DNA from: Bacilli bacterium
GTDB lineage: Bacteria > Bacillota_I > Bacilli_A > RF39 > UBA660
Assembly (NCBI GenBank): GCA_017473105.1
Contig: JAFUNE010000002.1
Location: 42,520 to 106,519, forward strand
Length of the DNA: 64,000 bases
Reading direction: 5' to 3'
A program made the position numbers and the translations under genes. Positions 16,638-24,990 of this stretch are shown here, piece by piece. Below the pieces are notes generated by a model. That model ran no database searches. It saw only the letters and a list, made by a program, of their open reading frames with translations, and had not been told where the DNA came from. Numbering within the stretch: position 1 is the stretch's first letter; each line of letters opens with the position of its first letter.

Positions 16638-16982
16638 TTATCTTATTATTATTGATTCAAAGTATTTTTCTTGGAATTCTGTTAATGCTCTAATTGCATC
16701 ATCAGAATAATCTACTCCTTTTGGGGCTACAACAAGTTTATCATCATCATCGTTTGTTCTATGAATAATTGCGATTACTTCTCCTTTAAATTCTTCTACT
16801 GGTTCAAATACACCTACTAAATAAGCATCTAATTCTTCTCCGTCTCCACTAATTGTATTTGGAATATATCCATAATTTAGCATGTACATAAATCCATGTT
16901 TTGGATGTTTTGTACCTAGTTGTCTGTCTGTTTTTACAACTACTTCCTTTTTTAAATAATCTTTTGCGTCTACTTTTTCCAT
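16638..16982 (-). CDS. Short family I inorganic pyrophosphatase
   Basis: About 114 residues, clearly shorter than classical family I enzymes (about 170), but with the key parts: HGFMYMLNYGYIPNT, the acidic loop DGEELDAYLVG that binds metal and PPi, and DDDDKLVVAP, matching the Asp/Lys pair of the active site. It hydrolyses PPi from nucleotide-transfer reactions. The start is at 16982, with GGAGG five bases upstream. Its own extended -10 lies at 17009-17017, though the absence of a terminator after the upstream B12 radical SAM gene would also allow read-through from that operon. Confidence 0.85.
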   Translation of the reverse strand: MEKVDAKDYLKKEVVVKTDRQLGTKHPKHGFMYMLNYGYIPNTISGDGEELDAYLVGVFEPVEEFKGEVIAIIHRTNDDDDKLVVAPKGVDYSDDAIRALTEFQEKYFESIIIR

Positions 16983-17008
16983 TTTTACCTCCATATTATA
17001 TTTATTTT

Positions 17009-17017
17009 ATTATATCA
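17009..17017 (-). promoter_or_regulatory. Extended -10 promoter (TGATATAAT) of the pyrophosphatase gene
   Basis: Minus-strand TGATATAAT, 27 bases before the ATG at 16982, in the short gap after the radical SAM gene. Confidence 0.6.
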
Positions 17018-17033
17018 TAATTTGTTTATTTAA

Positions 17034-18599
17034 TTAGATAAAAGGATTTTTATTTGCATTATAATTTAATCCTGTTTTTTTATATAAAACTTTTACTTTT
17101 TTATCAATATTCTTATATTCGCAATGAAAATCTATTATACATTGCTTTACATATTCATATATGTTTGCATCTTTATTTTCTTTTAACATGTTTATTATAT
17201 TATTAAAAATTTCTAAATCTTTTTGTTTTAATAACATCACATATTCGTAGAATTCATTCATTTCTTCTTCTGTTATTGATTTTGGTGCTGTAAGCGGATC
17301 TATTGTCATGTCATATATTTCACTATGACTTTTGTGCCATAGTTTTAATGCTTGATATATTTTTCTTACAATAGGATCTTGTATAACATATTTATTATTA
17401 TTTGATTTAAAATCACTTTCTTCTAGATTATTATTTTCCTTTAACTTTTCATTTAGTTTTGTTCCTTCTGCTGAGTACATTTCTGAGAATATCCCTTTTG
17501 TAACTGTAAAATTATATTCTTTCATAAACTCATAGTTTTCAACTAATTCATCAAAAGTTGTATATGCATCAAATAATATAAATCCCATTTGTACAATATA
17601 TCCATGTTTTTTAAATAATTCTAGTGTTCTTTTGTTATCTTCTAATGTTGCTTTTTTGTTCATTCTAGTAAGAGCAGTTTGGCTTCCGTTTTCGATACCA
17701 CATGCAAATGAAAAGAATCCTGCTCTTTTTAAGTCTCTAAGTATTGAATCTGTTACTTTATCTGCTCTTATTTGACCTCTTAGTTTTACTTTTATATTTC
17801 TTTTTTCTATTTCATCTGCGAAATCTTTGCACCATTTTTCATCTCTTATTCCATCAACAAATGAATCGTCTACTACTTTTATATGTGTAACTCCTTTTTT
17901 ATATAGCATTTCAATTTCATCTACTATATTTTTTATACTTCTTGTTCTCCATACTTTTCCATTTGATAATCTAAAAAATGATATTACTGAACAAAATTCA
18001 CAATTTCCTGAACATCCTCTTGCAGTAACCATGTTAACAGATGATTTCTTTTCAAGAACTACATTTATTGTATCTCTACTTGGAAATGGTAATTCATCTA
18101 AATTGCTTTTTAATGTTCTTATATCATTTAATATTATTTTATTAGATATTTTATAACCTACATTTTTTATATTTGTTGGTTCTTCATTTTTTGAAATTGA
18201 ATCAGCTAATTCACAAATTGCTTCTTCTCCTTCTCCTCTTATAATGTAATCACATTTAGATAGTAGGTATTCATGTGGGTAAAATGTTGGACCAAAGCCA
18301 CCACATACAATTTTTATGTTACTATCGTATTCTTTTAATTTTTCTATTAATTCAATAGTTGGTTTAGTATTTGACATATATGAAGATATTCCTACAAATA
18401 ATAATTCATCTTTTTGTTTTATTATACTTTCATATACTTCTTCTACTTCTAGTTCATTTAACCATGCGTCTATTATTTCTACTTCATATCCTTTTTGTAC
18501 TAGAGACGATTTTAAATATTCTATTCCTAAGTTTTCTTCTGATGTTCTATGTGTTTTAGGACTTAGTGTGGTTAGTATAATTTTATTTTTTTCTTTCAA
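17034..18599 (-). CDS. B12-binding-domain radical SAM protein
   Basis: A 521-residue protein with an N-terminal cobalamin-binding-type Rossmann domain (about 1-140; VGISSYMSNTKPTIELIEKL, CGGFGPTFYPHEYL, IIRGEGEEAI) and a radical SAM core with the cluster motif ARGCSGNCEFCSV (C196, C200, C203), followed by a helical tail of about 150 residues. The DxHxxG cobalamin-ligand motif is not seen, as in many members of this class. Such enzymes methylate or rearrange unactivated carbons. The start is TTG, chosen because GGTGA stands six to seven bases upstream and no ATG fits. It is the last gene of the operon and overlaps the HprK-like gene by 17 bases. The substrate is unknown; the context suggests a nucleoside-derived compound. 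Confidence 0.88.
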   Translation of the reverse strand: MKEKNKIILTTLSPKTHRTSEENLGIEYLKSSLVQKGYEVEIIDAWLNELEVEEVYESIIKQKDELLFVGISSYMSNTKPTIELIEKLKEYDSNIKIVCGGFGPTFYPHEYLLSKCDYIIRGEGEEAICELADSISKNEEPTNIKNVGYKISNKIILNDIRTLKSNLDELPFPSRDTINVVLEKKSSVNMVTARGCSGNCEFCSVISFFRLSNGKVWRTRSIKNIVDEIEMLYKKGVTHIKVVDDSFVDGIRDEKWCKDFADEIEKRNIKVKLRGQIRADKVTDSILRDLKRAGFFSFACGIENGSQTALTRMNKKATLEDNKRTLELFKKHGYIVQMGFILFDAYTTFDELVENYEFMKEYNFTVTKGIFSEMYSAEGTKLNEKLKENNNLEESDFKSNNNKYVIQDPIVRKIYQALKLWHKSHSEIYDMTIDPLTAPKSITEEEMNEFYEYVMLLKQKDLEIFNNIINMLKENKDANIYEYVKQCIIDFHCEYKNIDKKVKVLYKKTGLNYNANKNPFI

Positions 18600-19545
18600 G
18601 TTTTCTCACCATCGATTCTGAAATATCATCTATTGAACCTTTGCACATATGAACATTAGTTTCTTTTAAGTATTCTATTATTTGTGAATTTAATTCTTTC
18701 ATTTTTTCATATGTTTCAACAGATGGCATTGGATAGTCGTATCCTGTTATTAAATTATATGCTCCTTTTAATTGTTTTGATAAGTGTTCATATAAAAACA
18801 GTCTTTGATCTATATAGTCTTTTGTTTTTATAAAGCTTGATGCGTTTTCGCATAAATCCATTTGATAAATATCACTTATCCAAGTTATATCACTTGTAGA
18901 TATTTTACTTTCATCTACATGGTCATTTACTATTATTTTCTTTTTCCATAATTCTTCTTCTTTACAACCAGATATTAATTCTTTAAATTCTGGAAAATAT
19001 CTTTTGATAACTCCATATCTTAATTCTAATGGTTTTGTACCTGTAAACGAAGTTAATCTTTCATTATCTAATCCTATTAATGTGTGATCATTTGATATTA
19101 GTTGCATGTTATATTTTGACATTAAATTATATGCAAGTGTACTTTTGCCACTATTTGCATCTCCTACTAAAAGTATTGATTTATCATTATCATATTTTAA
19201 ACACGAACTATGAATTAGATATTTATTTATATTTGATAAATCATTTACAAACATTTCAAGTATCATATAAATAAAATCTAGTATTCTTATTTTTGTATTA
19301 TTTACGTTAACAATCATTAAATTATTTTTTATATCATAATTTATATCATTTATTTGATTTGTAATTATATACATTGAATTTTTTTCATTTGGATTATATT
19401 CATTTTCTATTAGTTTTATATCTGTAATGGGAATTGTTTTCATTATTTTATATTTATTTTTTATAAATTCATTTGCTATTTCGAAGTTATCTGTATAAAT
19501 ATTTATTTTTGAATAATTATGGATATTTAAAACTAATTTATACAT
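18583..19545 (-). CDS. HPr-kinase-like P-loop protein
   Basis: A 320-residue protein with an N-terminal region of about 110 residues without known motif, then a P-loop LLVGDANSGKSTLAYNL (about 126-142) and LISNDHTLIGLD, which matches the strand-Asp pattern of the HprK C-terminal kinase fold. A long helical C-terminus follows. HprK-like kinases of this type occur in natural-product clusters (for example lasso peptides) where they phosphorylate something other than HPr. In this operon a nucleoside or peptide substrate is possible. The gene starts 1 base after the stop of the deoxyribosyltransferase-like gene, with GGAG inside that gene, and overlaps the next one. Confidence 0.75.
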   Translation of the reverse strand: MYKLVLNIHNYSKINIYTDNFEIANEFIKNKYKIMKTIPITDIKLIENEYNPNEKNSMYIITNQINDINYDIKNNLMIVNVNNTKIRILDFIYMILEMFVNDLSNINKYLIHSSCLKYDNDKSILLVGDANSGKSTLAYNLMSKYNMQLISNDHTLIGLDNERLTSFTGTKPLELRYGVIKRYFPEFKELISGCKEEELWKKKIIVNDHVDESKISTSDITWISDIYQMDLCENASSFIKTKDYIDQRLFLYEHLSKQLKGAYNLITGYDYPMPSVETYEKMKELNSQIIEYLKETNVHMCKGSIDDISESMVRKLERKK

Positions 19546-19546
19546 G

Positions 19547-19999
19547 TTATTTCTCCATTTCTTCTTTTATACTTTCTATCATCATATTTAATAATTCTTC
19601 ACTAAAATCTTCTTTATAATAATAGTATTTTGTATCAGTTAATTCGTGTATTCCTGTGACCATTGGTGAATATGGGTAATTTTCTTTTAAGAATATTCTC
19701 ATTTTTACTTTATTTGCTGAAGCCCAACCCATTTCTACATGTACTCCTCCTGAATTTGGTACTCCTGGTATTACACAAAGCATATCTGATTTTTTTATTG
19801 TTTCAAAATCTATAACTGTACTTTCTTCTGCTGAATTATATTGTTTTCCCCATTTTTCTCTTTCATGAGCTAAGAAATAGTCACATCCCATTTGTTTTGT
19901 TTTACTAGTTAATTTTTCTAAAAAATCTCTATATTCTTTTTTCACTTCGTATTTTTCATCACATAATTGTGAATATGGTATTGCAAAAAATATTTTCAT
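19547..19999 (-). CDS. Nucleoside 2-deoxyribosyltransferase-family protein
   Basis: A 150-residue single-domain protein: MKIFFAIPY at the first strand, then GGVHVEMGWA, where E89 corresponds to the catalytic Glu of the nucleoside deoxyribosyltransferase/nucleotide N-glycosidase family. That family includes base-exchange enzymes, DNPH1-type hydrolases and the CMP hydrolases of nucleoside antibiotic pathways (MilB, BlsM). The exact reaction cannot be read from sequence. The start is at ATG 19999 with GAGGGGG upstream; a longer frame to 20086 overlaps the preceding gene and lacks family homology. It lies 10 bases after the phosphorylase-like gene. Confidence 0.82.
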   Translation of the reverse strand: MKIFFAIPYSQLCDEKYEVKKEYRDFLEKLTSKTKQMGCDYFLAHEREKWGKQYNSAEESTVIDFETIKKSDMLCVIPGVPNSGGVHVEMGWASANKVKMRIFLKENYPYSPMVTGIHELTDTKYYYYKEDFSEELLNMMIESIKEEMEK

Positions 20000-20009
20000 T
20001 TTTTCCCCC

Positions 20010-20849
20010 TCATTCATAAAATTCATCTGGAAATTCTCTAAAGTTATTGTTTTTTCTAGACATTTTGCAACATACATCACATTCATAATTTTTATAATCT
20101 TTTAAAAATTGTAATACTATCTTAGTTGTTCTTTCTCTACATGATTTAATTGATTCTACATAAGCTTCTTTTTCTTGTTTTTCTTTTAAACTATCAATGT
20201 ATCCTGCTCTTCCTGTTGGATCATCTATTTGTACAGCAACTCCTGCATAACATAATTGGTTCAACCTTGCAAATGTTGCTTCTGGATCACATGTTTGTCC
20301 GACTATATCCCATCCTTGTTTATTATAAAAATCTAATTCTGCTTTTGTTTCAATTCTTGGATATCCGTTAAATGAAACATAAATTGCTTTTTCCTTTACT
20401 GGGAATGGCATTTTTCTACTTGCTAAACATAATTGATTTGTTAGTTCTGAACAAAATGGTTCATACATTTCTGCGTTATGGAATGGTTTATTTTGATTCC
20501 AATTTATTCTATAATTTCCCATACCAACCATGTCTCCAAGAACATATACACTGCCTTGTGGCATAGATGGATTTATTCCACCGACCACAAAAGTTCCGAT
20601 TAATTTTTTTGCTCCTGAATTTTTTACTGCTTCTATAGTTTGTTCAAAATTTATATAATTAGATGGTACTTTTTCTCCATTAAATCTTCCGTATATTACT
20701 AATACTGGTACTTTATAAATGTGTCCTATATAACATCTATGTACCGGGCCAAATGATGTATTTATTGTTATTCTTTTTAATTTAAACTTTTTTATTGTTT
20801 CGTCGCTTCTTAATATAATGGCAACTTCAGGTTTAAATTCTTCTTTCAT
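20010..20849 (-). CDS. MTA phosphorylase/purine nucleoside phosphorylase-family protein, divergent
   Basis: A 279-residue protein that follows the layout of 5'-methylthioadenosine phosphorylase: NTSFGPVHRCYIG, a central VPSNYINFEQTIEAVKNSGA with IGTFVVGGINPSMPQGSVYV, AEMYEPFC, and GYPRIETKAELDFYNKQGWDIVGQTCDPEATFARL...CYAGVAVQIDD. The RHG loop of MTAP is RFN here and the GSL phosphate loop is GGI, so substrate or mechanism may differ. The C-terminal tail carries an extra Cys group (YECDVCCKMS). It may act on 5'-deoxyadenosine or methylthioadenosine left by radical SAM chemistry, or on a pathway nucleoside. Stop and start overlap with the upstream radical SAM gene as TAATG. Confidence 0.8.
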   Translation of the reverse strand: MKEEFKPEVAIILRSDETIKKFKLKRITINTSFGPVHRCYIGHIYKVPVLVIYGRFNGEKVPSNYINFEQTIEAVKNSGAKKLIGTFVVGGINPSMPQGSVYVLGDMVGMGNYRINWNQNKPFHNAEMYEPFCSELTNQLCLASRKMPFPVKEKAIYVSFNGYPRIETKAELDFYNKQGWDIVGQTCDPEATFARLNQLCYAGVAVQIDDPTGRAGYIDSLKEKQEKEAYVESIKSCRERTTKIVLQFLKDYKNYECDVCCKMSRKNNNFREFPDEFYE

Positions 20850-21934
20850 TATTCCTCCTTGTTTTTGAAAAACATTGTTGGTAAATATCCATCATGAACT
20901 GATATTCTTTCTTTTTTTACAATATTAAATTTTTCTTTTTCAATATTATCATTATTCTCAAATGGACAATATGGATCTCTTTCATTTAATGTTTTATTCC
21001 AAAGTATTCTTCTATCGAATACTCCACCTTTACATTTGTTTTTAATTTTACAATTTTCACATTTTTTTGGTATAGGTGCATCTATAAAATCATTAAACTT
21101 TATTTTTGATAATATGTTATCTTGTCTTATATTGTAGTCTGTTCTATATTCTTCTGTTATTAAATATGTTGATGGACATATACTTCCATCTGGTAATATT
21201 CTTATACTATCTATTCCTGTATTTTCTATTATATTTGCTTCTTTTGTATATATATTTCCAAATAATATATCATTAAGTGATACTATTTGATATTTTTCAT
21301 TAATGTATTCAAGTGCATTTATTAACACGTTGTAACTTAACATAAATTTTTTATTAATTTCTTCACTTTCACTTACTGGTCTATAAATATTTAGTCTTAA
21401 AAGAGCATTATATTTTTTTGCTATTTCAAATAATCCATCTATGTTTTCTTTAGTTAATGTTTCATCAAATCCTACAAATACAATAGTAGATTTTTTATTA
21501 TCTTTATTAAGCATATCCAATGTATTAATTGCCCAATCATATGCTTTATTTTGTCCTCTGAAATAATTATGATTCTCTTTTATAGGAAAATCTAATGATA
21601 CATCAATTTCATCAATACATTCTTTGTATATTTTATATAATTCTTCATTTTTGCTTACTCTTTCGTAAATATATCCATTTGATGTTAATGATTGTGTTAT
21701 ATTTGGATATTTTCTTCTTACATATGATATAAATTTAAAAAAATCATCACTTATAGCATTTTCTCCTGTACCGTAATTTATGGAATCAATATACTCATGG
21801 TTTTGGTCAATAAATTTAATCCATTCATCAATAGTAGCATCTTTTGTTTTATTTCTTGTTTCTTTACTATAACAAAATTTGCAGTTCATATTGCATAAAT
21901 TTGTAAGTCCCCAACCTACATTATATTTTTTCAT
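20849..21934 (-). CDS. Radical SAM protein with SPASM/twitch-like C-terminus
   Basis: A 361-residue enzyme with the cluster motif CNMNCKFC (C14, C18, C21), a GTGENA-type glycine region, and a C-terminal Cys set (SICPSTY, CENCKIKNKC, DPYC) that fits an auxiliary 4Fe-4S site of the SPASM/twitch kind. Such enzymes modify ribosomal peptides or small metabolites. No precursor-peptide gene is seen in the 80-base gap upstream, and no PqqD-like domain, so a small-molecule substrate is favoured. It is the first structural gene of the five-gene operon, directly downstream of the LysR gene and its inverted repeats. Confidence 0.88.
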   Translation of the reverse strand: MKKYNVGWGLTNLCNMNCKFCYSKETRNKTKDATIDEWIKFIDQNHEYIDSINYGTGENAISDDFFKFISYVRRKYPNITQSLTSNGYIYERVSKNEELYKIYKECIDEIDVSLDFPIKENHNYFRGQNKAYDWAINTLDMLNKDNKKSTIVFVGFDETLTKENIDGLFEIAKKYNALLRLNIYRPVSESEEINKKFMLSYNVLINALEYINEKYQIVSLNDILFGNIYTKEANIIENTGIDSIRILPDGSICPSTYLITEEYRTDYNIRQDNILSKIKFNDFIDAPIPKKCENCKIKNKCKGGVFDRRILWNKTLNERDPYCPFENNDNIEKEKFNIVKKERISVHDGYLPTMFFKNKEE

Positions 21935-21945
21935 TTTCTCACCTC

Positions 21946-22008
21946 AAAAAAAGTATATAATATGACTTCTCATAAATCAATTATATACTTTTTATAACTC
22001 TCATAAAT
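21946..22008. promoter_or_regulatory. Inverted and direct repeats between LysR and radical SAM genes
   Basis: AAAAAGTATATAAT (21948-21961) and its perfect complement (21980-21993) flank an 18-base centre that holds TATGA/TCATA halves. The word TCTCATAAAT occurs at 21968-21977 and again at 21999-22008, 31 bases apart (about three helical turns). On the minus strand the outer hairpin ends in seven T, so it may terminate the LysR transcript. The words are also plausible LysR-type binding sites for the operon. Confidence 0.6.
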
Positions 22009-22013
22009 TTTTT

Positions 22014-22925
22014 TTATATGTTTGTTTTTTTATTAGTTTTACTAACTTCTTTAATAAATTCTATAAAAGTATGAACTGTTATAGGTAGTAAATAGTCTTT
22101 GTATATCATAAATATATCGTAATTAGGTAGTTTTTCTTCTATATCTATTTTTTCTATATTTGGATATCTATTTATTGTTTTTTCAAATAGAAAGCCTATT
22201 CCTAAATCATCTTCCACCATTTGAGCTATCATTTCACTTGTATATATTTCAAATGATGGATCAAATGTTATTCCTTTATCTTCGAATACTTTTCTCAAAC
22301 TTTTTGTGCTGCTTGATGTTCTTGCTGGTACTATTAGTGGATAATTACAAACTGTGTTTAAATCTATTTTTTTGTTTAATAATTCACTTCTATGTTTATT
22401 GCATGCTAAATAACATTTTTCTGTTGAGATTTTAACTATTTCTAAGTCATTTATTTTTTCTTCTAATGGAGAGCAATCTATTACTACATCTACTTCATTT
22501 AATTTTAGCAATCTAAATAATTCTTTTGTTGGTTTACATGTTACTCTTATTTTAATATTTGGATATTTTTTATTAAATTTTTTTATTATATCAATCATCA
22601 AAATAACACCTATGTGAGATGGTACTCCAACAGATATTATTCCTTTTTTTAAATTTACAATATCATTTACTTTACTTACTCCATTTTTTATTGTACTCAT
22701 TGATTCTTCAATGTATGGAAGAAGTGCTTCTGCTTCTGGAGTAAGTGTTAGTACACTTCCTCTTTCAAATAGTTTTACTCCTAGTGTTTCTTCTAATTTT
22801 TTTATTCCATAACTTACACTTGGTTGTGTTTGTCCGAGTAAATTTGCAGTCTTTGAAAAGCTTCCATTTTGACATACTAAATAAAATAATTTATATTGTG
22901 ATAAGTCTATATCATCAAATTCCAT
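22014..22925 (-). CDS. LysR-family transcriptional regulator
   Basis: A 303-residue protein with an N-terminal winged HTH (about 8-66; GSFSKTANLLGQTQPSVSYGIKKLEETLGVKLFERG) and a periplasmic-binding-protein-like effector domain (about 93-295). It sits 80 bases upstream of the radical SAM operon in the same orientation; most LysR regulators are divergent, so this is a little unusual. The intervening DNA has repeats suited to LysR binding. The effector is unknown but is probably a pathway substrate or product. The ribosome-binding site is GGAGGGG; its own extended -10 lies at 22949-22957. Confidence 0.92.
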   Translation of the reverse strand: MEFDDIDLSQYKLFYLVCQNGSFSKTANLLGQTQPSVSYGIKKLEETLGVKLFERGSVLTLTPEAEALLPYIEESMSTIKNGVSKVNDIVNLKKGIISVGVPSHIGVILMIDIIKKFNKKYPNIKIRVTCKPTKELFRLLKLNEVDVVIDCSPLEEKINDLEIVKISTEKCYLACNKHRSELLNKKIDLNTVCNYPLIVPARTSSSTKSLRKVFEDKGITFDPSFEIYTSEMIAQMVEDDLGIGFLFEKTINRYPNIEKIDIEEKLPNYDIFMIYKDYLLPITVHTFIEFIKEVSKTNKKTNI

Positions 22926-22948
22926 CGTTACCCCTCCTATTGGGTTGT

Positions 22949-22957
22949 ATTATATCA
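22949..22957 (-). promoter_or_regulatory. Extended -10 promoter (TGATATAAT) of the LysR gene
   Basis: Minus-strand TGATATAAT, 24 bases before the ATG, directly after the mraY terminator. Confidence 0.6.
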
Positions 22958-22967
22958 TAAAAAATAA

Positions 22968-22992
22968 AAAAAAGAACTTAAAGTTCTTTTTT
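22968..22992. terminator. Terminator of mraY
   Basis: AAAAAAGAACTT/AAGTTCTTTTTT palindrome overlapping the mraY stop. It is rich in T on the minus strand and can act in both directions. Confidence 0.75.
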
Positions 22993-23983
22993 ACATCCAT
23001 ACTCCATAATATATTGCAATCATTCCAAATAGCATACCTAATATATAAAATCCTTTTACTATATCAGTTTCTTCAAATCCCATTTTTTCAAAGTGGTGAT
23101 GAATTGGTGCCATAAGGAAAACTTTTCTTTTGAATTTTTTGATTGCTGTTAATTGGATTATTGAAGATAATGCTTCAATTACAAATACTCCTCCGATTAG
23201 CGCAAGTGATAACTCGTGTTTTGTTAAAATTGCAATTGCTGCTAGTGTTGCACCTAGTGCAAGACTACCTGTGTCTCCCATAAATACTTTTGCTGGGTGT
23301 GAATTATATACTAAAAATCCTAACAAACTTCCAACTAATATGAAACAGAATATTGCAATTTCTTGATATCCTTCTATCCAAGTTGTTCCCCATGTAATAA
23401 TTCCAAAACTTAGAAATGCTATAAGTGTTGTTCCTCCTGCTAGTCCATCAAGCCCATCAGTTAAATTTACTGCGTTACTTGATCCAACAAGTAGGAATAA
23501 TATAAATATTCCATACAACCATCCTAAGTCTAAATTTATACCAAGAGATGAAATTGTTACGTTTGCATCTCCTCCACCTTGCATATATATATAGAAAAAT
23601 ACTAATGCTATTAATACTTGTACTAACAATTTTTGTGTAATTGATAATCCATCATTGTTTTTAAATCTTATTTTTAGAAAATCATCAACAAATCCAAGTA
23701 GTGCATAAGATATAAATACAAAAATAATTATTAATAAACTGTGCGTTATTTCTAAACTGCCTCTTAAGTACAAAAACAACATAGCTAATAGTGTTGGAAC
23801 TATAAATATTAGTGCTCCAAGTGTTGGAGTTCCATTTTTTGCTGCATGTCTAAATGCAGTGAAACTACTTATACTTTGTTTACATTTCATTTTCTTTAAT
23901 ACTGGTATCATAAAATAACCAAATACTACTGATATAAAAAATCCAAGCATTATTGATAATATACTCTTTGCGAGAATTAACAT
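22991..23983 (-). CDS. mraY: Phospho-N-acetylmuramoyl-pentapeptide transferase MraY
   Basis: A 330-residue polytopic membrane enzyme that makes lipid I from UDP-MurNAc-pentapeptide and undecaprenyl phosphate. Signature parts are clear: GTPTLGALIF, FVDDFLKIRFKNNDGL with the Asp pair, NAVNLTDGLDGLAGG, VFMGDTGSLALGA and APIHHHFEKMG. The length is normal for the family. The ribosome-binding site AGGAGTGA precedes the ATG; a TATAAT box lies at 24003-24008. It belongs to the dispersed dcw genes of this window; murD, expected after it, is replaced by the LysR/radical SAM cluster. Confidence 0.97.
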   Translation of the reverse strand: MLILAKSILSIMLGFFISVVFGYFMIPVLKKMKCKQSISSFTAFRHAAKNGTPTLGALIFIVPTLLAMLFLYLRGSLEITHSLLIIIFVFISYALLGFVDDFLKIRFKNNDGLSITQKLLVQVLIALVFFYIYMQGGGDANVTISSLGINLDLGWLYGIFILFLLVGSSNAVNLTDGLDGLAGGTTLIAFLSFGIITWGTTWIEGYQEIAIFCFILVGSLLGFLVYNSHPAKVFMGDTGSLALGATLAAIAILTKHELSLALIGGVFVIEALSSIIQLTAIKKFKRKVFLMAPIHHHFEKMGFEETDIVKGFYILGMLFGMIAIYYGVWM

Positions 23984-24002
23984 AATATCACTCCTTAATC
24001 AT

Positions 24003-24008
24003 ATTATA
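24003..24008 (-). promoter_or_regulatory. -10 box of mraY
   Basis: Minus-strand TATAAT, 20 bases before the start, with no clear -35. Confidence 0.45.
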
Positions 24009-24062
24009 CTTTATAAACTATTTTAGAACACAAAAATAAAACTAAAAATGTAAAGTGATTGT

Positions 24063-24989
24063 CTATATAGTTAAAAGAAATGATTCCATTACTTTAGTTT
24101 TGTCATATCCTTTTAATTTTATATCACTATCTATTTCGCTTAATTTATATAATATATCTATGATTTGTTTTTCATTATATGACTTTGTATATGGAATTAG
24201 TTTTTTTATAACAAATGGTTTTACTTTTAATTCTTTAGCTATATCATCATAACTCATTCGTGAATGTAAATATATCACTTGATATAGCATTCTCATTTGT
24301 TTTGCTATACTATCTATTATTACAACTTCTTCTACATTACTTGAACTTAGAATTCTATATGATTCTAAACAAGCTGATATATTTCTATTTAAAATATGTT
24401 CATTTAAATTAAATAATTCTTTTTCTGGGTTTTTACTTATTACTAAATCAATTTCTTTATCAGTAATTGTTGTTTCTCCCGTTTTGTATAACAATAATTT
24501 TTTTACTTCGTTAATTGTTATATCGGTATTATATTCACAATAATCTAGTATCTTTTTAACTTGATTAAATGTTATTTGAATTTTTTCTTCTTTAAACATA
24601 TTTGTTACATATTCACTTAATGTTTTATAATCTAGTTTTTCACATTTTATTAGTTCACATTTTTCTTTTATTAATTTAATCAATGCTTTTCTTTCATCTA
24701 GTGTATCATCTATACATCTAAAAATAATAACGTTATCATTTTGATGATTTATATAATCTTTTAAAATATTTTCTTCTTTTTCTTTTAATTTTTTAAATGA
24801 AAAATCTGATACAATTATTAGTTTTCTTTCTCCAAATAAATCAACATAGTTCACTTCTTCAATTATTTCATTAATACTTGTTTCAGTAAAATCATACTTT
24901 ATAACATTTGGAATATCTAGTTCATTGATTGTATTATTTATCTTTTCTTTTACAATATTTATTTCGTTACCTAAAAAGAAATATATCAT
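24063..24989 (-). CDS. holA: DNA polymerase III delta subunit
   Basis: A 308-residue clamp-loader subunit. The N-terminus MIYFFLGNEINIVKEKINNTI, the middle strand DNVIIFRCIDDTLDERKALIKLIKE and the C-terminal helical segment (RNISACLESYRIL ... LYQVIYLHSRMSYDDIAKELKVKPFVIKKL) fit the three-domain HolA fold. The delta subunit opens the sliding clamp during loading at the replication fork. It starts one base after the stop of the RnfC-like gene with AAAGGA inside that gene's end, so the two are probably coupled. Confidence 0.9.
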   Translation of the reverse strand: MIYFFLGNEINIVKEKINNTINELDIPNVIKYDFTETSINEIIEEVNYVDLFGERKLIIVSDFSFKKLKEKEENILKDYINHQNDNVIIFRCIDDTLDERKALIKLIKEKCELIKCEKLDYKTLSEYVTNMFKEEKIQITFNQVKKILDYCEYNTDITINEVKKLLLYKTGETTITDKEIDLVISKNPEKELFNLNEHILNRNISACLESYRILSSSNVEEVVIIDSIAKQMRMLYQVIYLHSRMSYDDIAKELKVKPFVIKKLIPYTKSYNEKQIIDILYKLSEIDSDIKLKGYDKTKVMESFLLTI

Positions 24990-24990
24990 A

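Noticed and set aside
21935..22013. RiPP precursor peptide gene ahead of the SPASM radical SAM gene
   Set aside because: The 80-base gap is filled by inverted repeats and has no start codon with a ribosome-binding site and usable frame.
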